Assembly (NCBI GenBank): GCA_963790875.1
Contig: CAWBQT010000003.1
Coordinates: forward strand, 62,001 to 126,000
Length of the DNA: 64,000 nt
Source of the DNA: AP-15 sp963790875
GTDB taxonomy: Bacteria > Pseudomonadota > Alphaproteobacteria > ATCC43930 > CGMCC-115725
Reading direction: 5' to 3'
The notes beneath the pieces are model-generated. The model was not told where the DNA came from. It saw only the letters and a program-made list of their open reading frames with translations, and did not search any database. Position 1 is the stretch's first letter. Each line of letters begins with the position of its first letter. Positions 53,812 to 60,912 of the stretch are shown piece by piece. The position numbers and the translations under genes were made by a program.

Positions 53812-54609
53812 GTGAAACTCCGCCACATCCTGCTCGCCGCCAGCCTGTTGGCCGCCGGCGCCACCGGCTATGCCCCGACCCTCGTCCGGGCGGCGGAAAC
53901 CGCGAAACCGGCGATCAGTACAGAGGCAAGCGCCGCCTTGCTGCGCATGGGCCATACCCTGGCGGCGGCGCAGTTCTCGTTTACGGCGCACACGATCCGC
54001 GTCTATTCCGACACCAACGGCCAATACCTGCACATCTTTCATACGATCAATATCGTCGTGCGCCGGCCGGACCGGCTGCTTGCCGAAGCGATCGGCGACG
54101 ACGGATCGTCGAAGATCATCTTCGACGGCAAGACCGCCTATGTGCTTTCGGTAACGCGGAACAAATACGCGAAAATCCCGGTGCCCCAGGGGACGATCGA
54201 GGGCATGCTGAAAGAGGCGGTCGGCCGGCTCGGCGTCGATTTTCCGCTGGCCGATTTCTTGAGTTCGGCGCCGAACAAGGCGTTCCTGACGGGGGTCACG
54301 GCGGGCCGCGTCGTCAACACCGTGACGATCGATGGAGCGCCTTATCTGCACCTGTTTTTCGAGCAGCCGCCCAGCATCGAACTCGAATTGTGGCTGTCGC
54401 AGAACGACCAGTCATTGCCGGCCCGGCTGATCGTGACCTACCGCATGCTGCCGGGCCAGCCGAACTTCATCGCCCAGTTTTCTGACTGGAATTTCGCCAT
54501 ACATCCCACCGACGCCGATTTTGCCTTCCAGCCGCCGGCCGGGGCGGTGCAGGTGGCGTTGAAGCCGGTCGGACCGCCGCCCTCGACCAAAGCGAAGGGA
54601 AGCAAGTGA
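53812..54609 (+). CDS. DUF2092-family periplasmic protein
   Basis: 265 residues with a signal peptide (HILLAASLLAAGATGYAPTLVRAAE). The body reads FTAHTIRVYSDTNGQYLHIFH, VRRPDRLLAEAIGDDGSSKIIFDGKTAYV and DFPLADFLSS, which is the DUF2092 pattern with an LolA-like lipoprotein-carrier fold. It ends with a Pro/Lys-rich tail. The stop overlaps the next start by one base (TGATG). Function unknown; coupling with a secreted repeat protein suggests a role in its export or surface handling (inference). Confidence 0.8.
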   Translation: MKLRHILLAASLLAAGATGYAPTLVRAAETAKPAISTEASAALLRMGHTLAAAQFSFTAHTIRVYSDTNGQYLHIFHTINIVVRRPDRLLAEAIGDDGSSKIIFDGKTAYVLSVTRNKYAKIPVPQGTIEGMLKEAVGRLGVDFPLADFLSSAPNKAFLTGVTAGRVVNTVTIDGAPYLHLFFEQPPSIELELWLSQNDQSLPARLIVTYRMLPGQPNFIAQFSDWNFAIHPTDADFAFQPPAGAVQVALKPVGPPPSTKAKGSK

Positions 54610-55153
54610 TGCAGCGGTTCTCGACCCTCGGTCTCGGCCTTTTGTTGGCGGCGTCGGCCGCGCCGCACGCATTCGGCTGGGGCGCCTATCACGGCGGTTA
54701 TGGTGGTGCCAGCTACCACGGCGCTTATGGCGGCTCGTACACGCGCAGCGGCGGGTCGTGGAGTGCGACCGGCGCCCGCGGCAGTACCGCCGCGGGCGGC
54801 GGCGGCTCGTGGAGCGCCAACGGCTTCCGCGGCGGCACCGCCTCGGGCGGCGGCGGCTCGTGGAATGCGCACGGCGCCTATGGCGGCACGGCTTCGGGCG
54901 GCGGCGGTTCGTGGTCGGCACACGGCGCCTATGTCGGTACTGCCTACGGTTATCACGGCGCTATTACGGCGGCAGCTATTACCACGGCGGAACCTATTAC
55001 GGCGGCACGACCGTCGTGACGCCGGGCTATGCCGGGTATGGCGTTGCTGCCGCGGCCGGAGTGGTGGCGGGCGCCGCCGCGACCTCGGCCGCCTATGCGG
55101 CGGCCAGCACCAACTATTACCCGCCCGCCTACTACCAACCCTACGCCTGGTAG
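54609..55153 (+). pseudogene. Gly/Tyr-rich secreted protein with 17-residue repeats, one frame break
   Basis: A signal peptide (LGLGLLLAASAAPHAFG) is followed by HGGYGG units and four 17-residue repeats of the type GGSWSANGFRGGTASGG. As read the frame ends at 55017, but one missing base near 54958 (CACGGCGCTATTACGG) separates it from a continuation, GGSYYHGGTYYGGTTVVTPG, ending NYYPPAYYQPYAW at 55153. The continuation has the same composition and clearly belongs to the same 180-residue protein. Translationally coupled to the DUF2092 gene. Whether the break is real is uncertain because repeats invite both slippage and assembly error. Confidence 0.75.
54746..54949 (+). repeat. four tandem 51-bp units
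   Basis: TCGTGG recurs at 54756, 54807, 54858 and 54909, exactly 51 nt apart, each within GGCGG(G/C)TCGTGG. The unit encodes 17 residues and copies differ by several bases each, so the array is not brand-new. Confidence 0.9.
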
Positions 55154-55211
55154 CAAAAGGCCAACCTGATCTAGCTTTTTGCCTCCCCCCGCTCGCGGGG
55201 AGAGGGACGGG

Positions 55212-57392
55212 CTATTCCGCCGCCTGCTGCTGTGGGTGGGTCAGCTGCAAGGCCTGCTGCGCGATGGCGGCGTTGGCGAGCGTCGTGGGTTCGCCGTCGC
55301 CGGCGAGTTGCACGGTCGGGAAGGCGAATTTGATGCCGTTGGCGTCGAACGCCTTTTTGATCATCGCCAACGCCTGGCGCCGGATCACGAAATTCTCACC
55401 GGGCAAAGTCATCATCTTCATACGGATCTGGACGGCGTAGTCGCCGAAGGCGTCGACCCCCTGCATCTTCAAGGGTTGCAGGATCAGCGGCTTGAAGTCG
55501 GGCTCCTCGGCCAGTTCCAGCCCGATCTGCTTGATCAACTTCCTCGCCTTGTCGATGTCGCTGTCATAGGTAATGCCCACCGTGAGTTTGTCGATCACCC
55601 AGTCGCGGCTCTGGTTCTGCACCGCGCCCAACAGCGCGAACGGCACCGTATAGAGCGCGCCGCGTTGATGCCGCAGCCTGACCGACCGAAAGCTGAAGGA
55701 TTCGACCGTGCCCTTGTAGTTGCCGCTCTGAATGTATTCGCCGACCCGGAAGGCGTCGTCGAGCAGGTAGAAGACGCCGGCGATGACGTCGCGCACTAGG
55801 GACTGGGCCCCGAAACCGATGGCGACGCCGATGACGCCGGCGCCGGCAATCAAGGGGCCGATCTCGACACCCATCGCCGCGAGCGCCATCATCACCGCGA
55901 CGACGACGACAATGACGAACAGAACATTGCGAAAAATCGGCAGAAGCGTCCGCAGCCGCGCCCGGCGCCGCGCCTCGTCGGTGTTCGGCACACCCGGATC
56001 CGCGGTCTCGGCGAGCTTCAGATCGATCGCGGCCCTCGTGACATGCCATACGAAATCGGCGATCAGCAAAATCAAGACGGCGCTCAGGGCGCCGTGCGCC
56101 ACGCGGGTCATCATCGTCTCGCGCCCGGCCAGGCTCTCCATATCGATGCCCCAACCCCAGGCGAGCACCGCCAGCGCCACGATAATGAACAGGGCGCGCA
56201 GGCCGCGCTCGAGAAGGACCGCGCTGAGGCTCGGCAGACCGGCGACTTCGACCGTGCCAGGCGGCCGCAGCAGATGCTCGACGGCGCGGCGGGTCACTCG
56301 GTCGATCAACGGCCAGAGAATGACGACTGCGAGCAGCCAGAAGGCAGGCATCATGCCCGCGACGCGCAGCCCCCACAGCAGCACGAGGCCCACCGTCAGC
56401 GCCGCGTTGACCTTGATGCCGCGCAAGCGACGCGCCTCTGGCGTGATTTCGGGTCCGGCTGCATCACCGCCGGCGAGCGGGCGGCGCCACACGGCTTCCA
56501 ACAGGATCAAGACCCAGCAGAGGCCGATACCCGCGCCGATCAGGTTGACTGCCGCCGGCGATATGCCGAGCGCCTCGAGCAGGCCGCGGGTCACCATGGC
56601 AAGCACCAGCCAGCCGACGATCAAGCGCAGTCGCAGGTACCAATAGCGCGCTGCCGCTGAAACCATGGGGATGACGCGGAACCGCTCGTTGTACGGCGCC
56701 AGCATAAACCGGCCGAGGACGGCGGCGATGCGGATCGCCAGAAAGACGATGAGGTAGCCGAGAACGACCTGGCGCAGCAGCCCTGGCCAGTGAAAGACGA
56801 GAAACGCGCCGATGCTGCCGATGGCATAAGCGACGACCGAACCAAAAGCAAAGGCCGAGCGCTCGGCGACGAGACGCACGCGGTCGCCGACCGTATCGAC
56901 CGGATGCTCTTCCAGGTTCTGGCGGATGCGTCGCGTGGCGCGGCTGAACAGGCCCTCGATGCCAAAGCCGAGCGCCACGAAGGCCAGGAGCAAGGTCAGG
57001 ATGCGCGCCGGCCTGCGGTCCCCGAGGCGTTCGCGGAACACGCCGGCGGCCCGCGTGTATTCCGCCGGCAAAGCCGGCATTGCACCAACCATATCGGCGA
57101 GATGCGTGCGCACCGCTTCGACGCGCGAGGACATCATCTCTGCCGGAGATTCGTCCATAGGCTTGGCCGCCGCGGGGGCAACCTCGGTCGCGTGCTGCTG
57201 TTTGAGCCAGTCCTGCACCTTGGGATCGGCCAGGAGGTTGAGCAGCGCCTGGATTTCCGCCGGCGGCGCCGTCTCGGCCGAGGCCTTTGCCGACTTGCCA
57301 CCGGACGTCGTCGTGCCGGCGGCGAGTGCACCTGTTGTCGCAACCGCCGCAAGCAAAAGTGCCGCGAGCCAGATCCGAAAAGTGCTTACCAA
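55212..57392 (-). CDS. MscS-family mechanosensitive ion channel, large form
   Basis: 726 residues. A signal peptide-like start (IWLAALLLAAVATTGALAAG) and a soluble periplasmic segment are followed by about ten membrane helices. The MscS core has the pore helix and beta domain: IAGAGVIGVAIGFGAQSLVRDVIAGVF (TM3 with G-A-Q-x-L-V-x-D-x-x-x-G), DDAFRVGEYIQSGNYKGTVE and GITYDSDIDKARKLIKQI. It should open under membrane tension to release solutes during osmotic downshock. TTG 57392 is the best-placed start; the frame is open to 57551 without homology and would overlap the neighbouring gene. Confidence 0.88.
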   Translation of the reverse strand: MVSTFRIWLAALLLAAVATTGALAAGTTTSGGKSAKASAETAPPAEIQALLNLLADPKVQDWLKQQHATEVAPAAAKPMDESPAEMMSSRVEAVRTHLADMVGAMPALPAEYTRAAGVFRERLGDRRPARILTLLLAFVALGFGIEGLFSRATRRIRQNLEEHPVDTVGDRVRLVAERSAFAFGSVVAYAIGSIGAFLVFHWPGLLRQVVLGYLIVFLAIRIAAVLGRFMLAPYNERFRVIPMVSAAARYWYLRLRLIVGWLVLAMVTRGLLEALGISPAAVNLIGAGIGLCWVLILLEAVWRRPLAGGDAAGPEITPEARRLRGIKVNAALTVGLVLLWGLRVAGMMPAFWLLAVVILWPLIDRVTRRAVEHLLRPPGTVEVAGLPSLSAVLLERGLRALFIIVALAVLAWGWGIDMESLAGRETMMTRVAHGALSAVLILLIADFVWHVTRAAIDLKLAETADPGVPNTDEARRRARLRTLLPIFRNVLFVIVVVVAVMMALAAMGVEIGPLIAGAGVIGVAIGFGAQSLVRDVIAGVFYLLDDAFRVGEYIQSGNYKGTVESFSFRSVRLRHQRGALYTVPFALLGAVQNQSRDWVIDKLTVGITYDSDIDKARKLIKQIGLELAEEPDFKPLILQPLKMQGVDAFGDYAVQIRMKMMTLPGENFVIRRQALAMIKKAFDANGIKFAFPTVQLAGDGEPTTLANAAIAQQALQLTHPQQQAAE

Positions 57393-57414
57393 AAGCCCGA
57401 TGGTAGTGTTCCCG

Positions 57415-57696
57415 CTAATCGGCCGGCGCGCCGCGCGCGACTTTGCGGCCGACGATCCAATCCTTGTACGTCTCGCCGGGCATCGGGCCGCGGGCGTGGA
57501 CATCGAGTGCCTCCTGGTCGCGCCACTTCTCGACCAAAAAAACGTGCGCATCGTCGCCCTTCGGCAGCATCACGTCGAATTGCAGACAGCCGTCGTCGCC
57601 GCGCGAACGCCGCGCGTGGCCGCGCATCAGTTCGATGAATTGCGCGCGGTTTGCCGGCTTGACCTCAAACTCGACGACGATCATGACTTGGCTCAT
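57415..57696 (-). CDS. antibiotic-biosynthesis-monooxygenase (ABM) domain protein
   Basis: 93 residues forming one ABM ferredoxin-like domain (YgiN/putative quinol monooxygenase type): VMIVVEFEVKPANRAQFIEL, GCLQFDVMLPKGDDAHVFLVEKWRD and HARGPMPGETYKDW. Such proteins act as dimers on quinones or small aromatics; the substrate is unknown. ATG 57696 with AAGGGAA upstream fits the domain start. It lies 22 nt before the MscS-type gene on the same strand and may be co-transcribed. Confidence 0.83.
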   Translation of the reverse strand: MSQVMIVVEFEVKPANRAQFIELMRGHARRSRGDDGCLQFDVMLPKGDDAHVFLVEKWRDQEALDVHARGPMPGETYKDWIVGRKVARGAPAD

Positions 57697-57786
57697 CGGC
57701 GTTCCCTTTCGGCCACATTTTGTCGCATCATCGCGCAAGCTGCTGCGCCCTACAAGCGCGAGCCGAAAATAACGGGAGAGTGGACG

Positions 57787-59199
57787 ATGGCCAATGACGC
57801 TCTGCGCACGATCCTGCCGCTTGCCGGCTGGCCCGAGGAGCGGGCGCGGACGGTCGAAATCACCGGCGGCTCCGACCCGGTGCTGCCAACGCCGTTCCGC
57901 ATCGGCGCCGCCGGCGCGGCGGCACTCGCCGCCACCGGGCTCGCCGCCGGCGAGCTGTGGGAGTTGCGCGGCGGGCGCCGCCAGGAAGTCGCGGTCGATC
58001 TGAGGCAGGCGGTCGCCTCGCTGCGCAGCGGCCATTACCTGCAGGTGAACGGCGCCAAGGTCAGGAGCGAACGCAATCCGGTGATGGGCATGTATCCGGC
58101 CAAAAACGGTCGCTGGAGCTATGTCCACGCCAACTTCCCAAACCACCGCGCCGCTGCGCTACGCGTTCTTGGCTGCGAGGAAAACCGCGAGGCGGTGCGA
58201 CAGGTCGTGGCGAAATGGGATGCGCTGGAGCTCGAGGAAGCGATCATCGCCGCCGGCGGCGCCGGCGGCATGGTGCGCAGCATGGCTGAATGGGCGCAGC
58301 ATCCACAGGCTGCGGCGATCGCCGAACTGCCGTTGCTCGACATCGTCCGGATCGGCGACAGCCCGCCGGAGAAACTGCCCGAGGGCGACCGGCCGTTGTC
58401 GGGCATCCGCGTCCTCGATCTGACGCGCGTACTCGCCGGTCCGACCTGTGCGCGCACGTTGGCCGAACACGGCGCCGATGTCATGAAGATCACGGCGTCG
58501 CACATCGCCGCGCGCGATGATCAGGAATACGATACTGGTCATGGAAAATTGTCGGCGCGGCTCGATCTGCGTCAGCCGCGGGATCTCGACACGCTGAAGG
58601 GCCTGCTATGCGACGGCGACGTATTCAGCCAGGGCTATCGACCGGGAACGCTCGCCAATCGCGGATTGTCGCCCAAAGAACTCGCAGCGGTGCGACCTGG
58701 GCTCGTCTATGTCTCGCTGTGCGCGTTCAGCCACAAGGGGCCATGGGCGTCGCGCCGCGGCTTCGACACCGTGGTGCAGAACGTCAGCGGGATCACGACC
58801 CGTCAGGGCGAACTGTTTCCCGGCGAGGAACCCGGCCCGCAATTCTACCCCGTGTCGGCGATCGACTATCTCACCGGCTATCTGATGGCGTTCGGCGCGA
58901 TGGCGGCGCTGGCGCGGCGGGCCCGCGAAGGCGGCAGCTGGCTCGTGCGCATCTCGCTGGCGCAAGTCGGCCGCTGGCTCGTCGAGCGCGGCCAGGTGGG
59001 AGAGGACGCGCTCAGGGACGTCGACAAGGAACTCTACCCGGCCGAAATCGCCCGCTGGTCGATCGAGACTGATACGCCGGTCGGCCGGCTGCGCCATTTG
59101 GGGCCGACGGTGCGGCTCTCGGAGACGCCGCCGTTCTGGGCGCGGCCGTCGGTGCCGCTCGGCTATCACGAGCCTGCCTGGCCGGCCCGCGCCGTCTGA
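57787..59199 (+). CDS. CaiB/BaiF-family (class III) CoA-transferase-like protein
   Basis: 470 residues. The second half has the class III CoA-transferase core: LSGIRVLDLTRVLAGPTCARTLAEHGADV, SARLDLRQPRDLDTLKGLL, FSQGYRPGTLANRGLSPKEL, RPGLVYVSLCAFSHKGPWA and YPVSAIDYLTGYLMAFGAM. The first half resembles a degenerate partner domain. In formyl-CoA transferase the catalytic Asp follows P-G-x-L (PGALDRMGF); here the aligned segment is PGTLANRGL, with Ala at that position, so normal aspartyl-CoA chemistry is doubtful. GGGAGAG precedes ATG 57787. Substrate unknown. Confidence 0.82.
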   Translation: MANDALRTILPLAGWPEERARTVEITGGSDPVLPTPFRIGAAGAAALAATGLAAGELWELRGGRRQEVAVDLRQAVASLRSGHYLQVNGAKVRSERNPVMGMYPAKNGRWSYVHANFPNHRAAALRVLGCEENREAVRQVVAKWDALELEEAIIAAGGAGGMVRSMAEWAQHPQAAAIAELPLLDIVRIGDSPPEKLPEGDRPLSGIRVLDLTRVLAGPTCARTLAEHGADVMKITASHIAARDDQEYDTGHGKLSARLDLRQPRDLDTLKGLLCDGDVFSQGYRPGTLANRGLSPKELAAVRPGLVYVSLCAFSHKGPWASRRGFDTVVQNVSGITTRQGELFPGEEPGPQFYPVSAIDYLTGYLMAFGAMAALARRAREGGSWLVRISLAQVGRWLVERGQVGEDALRDVDKELYPAEIARWSIETDTPVGRLRHLGPTVRLSETPPFWARPSVPLGYHEPAWPARAV

Positions 59200-59350
59200 C
59201 GGCGGGGAAATGTCGGTCGCGAGTTTTTTTCGTAGCTACGAGTCGCAGTGAAATTGCCTGGCAGCTTCGTCCAGGCGCAGCGCATCGAGAGTTTCACCTA
59301 TGTGGCCGGGCGACTGCCAACGCGCACCGCCCGCAGGACCCGCAGAGAGC
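59200..59350. terminator. region between convergent CaiB-like and rpsU genes
   Basis: 151 nt with a GCGAGTTTTTTTCG run (59227-59240) soon after the CaiB-like stop, consistent with a T-rich intrinsic terminator for the plus strand although the preceding stem is weak. Confidence 0.35.
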
Positions 59351-59554
59351 TCAGTAGCCCTCGCGCTCCATGCGCTTGCGCAACAGCTTGCGATAGCGGC
59401 GTACAGCCTCGGCGCGCTCGCGGGCGCGACGCTCCGACGGCTTTTCGTAGCTGCGCCGCAGCTTCATTTCCCGGAACACGCCCTCGCGCTGCATTTTTTT
59501 CTTCAAGGCCCGCAGGGCCTGATCAACATTGTTTTCGCGGACGAGGACTTGCAC
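59351..59554 (-). CDS. rpsU: 30S ribosomal protein S21
   Basis: 67-residue small-subunit protein: VQVLVRENNVDQALRALKKK, MQREGVFREMKLR and the basic EKPSERRARERAEAVRRYRK tail. GTG 59554 is used as start, with AGGAG about 15 nt and GAGAG about 6 nt upstream. S21 acts in initiation by helping the anti-Shine-Dalgarno region. It is divergent from def with 104 nt between the starts. Confidence 0.95.
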   Translation of the reverse strand: MQVLVRENNVDQALRALKKKMQREGVFREMKLRRSYEKPSERRARERAEAVRRYRKLLRKRMEREGY

Positions 59555-59658
59555 GGGCTCTCTGCTCCTGAAACTCGAAGCGCGAGTAAGTTTACCACCC
59601 CGCCTGGTCGGTGGGAAGTCGCCTTTACCGCTGGCCCCGGCCGCCGCATATATTCGGT

Positions 59659-60219
59659 ATGGCTGTGCTCGAAATCGCCCGCATGGGGCACCCGTTGTTG
59701 CGCGAAGTTGCCGGCACCGTCGACGATCCGACGGCACCGTGGGTGCGCCGCCTCGTCGCGGACATGATCGAGACGATGGCGGATGCGGGCGGCACCGGGC
59801 TCGCCGCGCCGCAGGTAGAGGAGCCCTTGCGGATCGTCGTGTTCCGCGTCGACGCCGACCGGCTGAGCGGGATGCCCGCGGACTATGCGCAGGATCTGAC
59901 GGTGTTGATCAATCCGGTGGTCGAGTTGATCGGCCATGAACGGGCTTTCGGCTGGGAGGGCTGCCTGTCGGTGCCCGGGCTGCGCGGCGTCGTCCCGCGG
60001 CATCTGCGCATCCGCTACCGAGCAACCGGTCTCGACGGCGAGACGATCGAGCGGGCAGCCGAGGGCTTCCATGCGCGCGTCGTGCAGCATGAGTGCGACC
60101 ATCTCGATGGCGTCCTCTATCCGCAACGGATGACCGACCTGCGGCTTCTCGTTTTTCTCGAGGAATTGCAGCGCCACCCGATCGACCTCGCCGCCTTTCT
60201 CGCGGCGCGACAGACATGA
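59659..60219 (+). CDS. def: peptide deformylase
   Basis: 186 residues. Removes the formyl group from nascent proteins using Fe(II). All three motifs are visible: GGTGLAAPQ (motif 1), GWEGCLSVPG (motif 2, with the Cys ligand) and VVQHECDHLDG (motif 3, HExxH ligands and catalytic Glu). The start MAVLEIARMGHPLLREVA fits the family; the longer upstream frame has no homology. It overlaps the COQ9-family gene by 4 nt (ATGA). Confidence 0.95.
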   Translation: MAVLEIARMGHPLLREVAGTVDDPTAPWVRRLVADMIETMADAGGTGLAAPQVEEPLRIVVFRVDADRLSGMPADYAQDLTVLINPVVELIGHERAFGWEGCLSVPGLRGVVPRHLRIRYRATGLDGETIERAAEGFHARVVQHECDHLDGVLYPQRMTDLRLLVFLEELQRHPIDLAAFLAARQT

Positions 60220-60854
60220 ACAGTCCATTCGCCGAAGCGCAAAAGGCAGCGCTGATCGAGGCGGTCCTGCCCGATGTCGCGTTCGACGGCTGGTCGCGTG
60301 CGACGTTGCGCGGCGCGGCGCGGCGGACCGGTATTCCGGCCGGCGAAGCCTTGGCGCTGTTTCCGGACGGCTCGGCCGATCTCGTCGCCGGCTTCAGCCG
60401 ATGGGCCGACCAGCGCATGCTCGACCGGCTTGAAGCCGCGGCGCTCGACGGCCTGCGCGTCTCCGAGCGGATCTCGCTGGCGATCGGAAGCCGCATCGAG
60501 ATCGTCGGCCCTTGGCGTGAGGCGGTGCGACGGGCTCTCGCCGTCCTCGCACTGCCGCAACACGCGCGGCTCGGGCTGCGGCTCCTTTATGAGACCGTCG
60601 ATGCCATGTGGTATGCCGCCGGCGACAGCGCCACCGATTTCAGTTTTTACACGAAGCGCCTGAGCTTGGCGGCACTCTGGGCGGGCACCGTGCTCTATTG
60701 GCTCGAAGATCGCTCGGAAGATTTTGTCGAGACGCGCGGCTTCGTCGCCCGCCGGCTCGTCGATCTGGCCCGCATCGGCGGGGTCCATCGCGGGCTCGCC
60801 ACGGCGGCGGATCGCTTGCCGAACCCGTTCCGCTTGCTCCGCTTGCTGCACTAG
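60216..60854 (+). CDS. COQ9-family ubiquinone biosynthesis protein
   Basis: 212 residues of the COQ9 family, a TetR-like-fold lipid-binding protein that in eukaryotes assists the Coq7 hydroxylation step. Seen are LPDVAFDGWSRATLRGAA, MLDRLEAAALDGLRVSERI, GLRLLYETVDAMWYAAGDSATDFSFYTKRLSLAALW and TVLYWLEDRSED, all typical, with the W-x-x-A-G-D-x-x-x-D-x-x-x-Y-T-K-R motif strongly conserved. Translationally coupled to def. In bacteria its exact role is inferred from the family. Confidence 0.9.
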   Translation: MNSPFAEAQKAALIEAVLPDVAFDGWSRATLRGAARRTGIPAGEALALFPDGSADLVAGFSRWADQRMLDRLEAAALDGLRVSERISLAIGSRIEIVGPWREAVRRALAVLALPQHARLGLRLLYETVDAMWYAAGDSATDFSFYTKRLSLAALWAGTVLYWLEDRSEDFVETRGFVARRLVDLARIGGVHRGLATAADRLPNPFRLLRLLH

Positions 60855-60912
60855 GGGTTTCTCTTTTTGTTCTAATTCTGTAGGCTGCTGGCCCGCAGGA
60901 GGATGCTTCCTA

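Noticed and set aside
60855..60912. Possible cobalamin riboswitch before the B12-dependent reductase
   Set aside because: Only 58 nt separate it from the COQ9-family gene, too short, and no B12-box-like sequence is seen.
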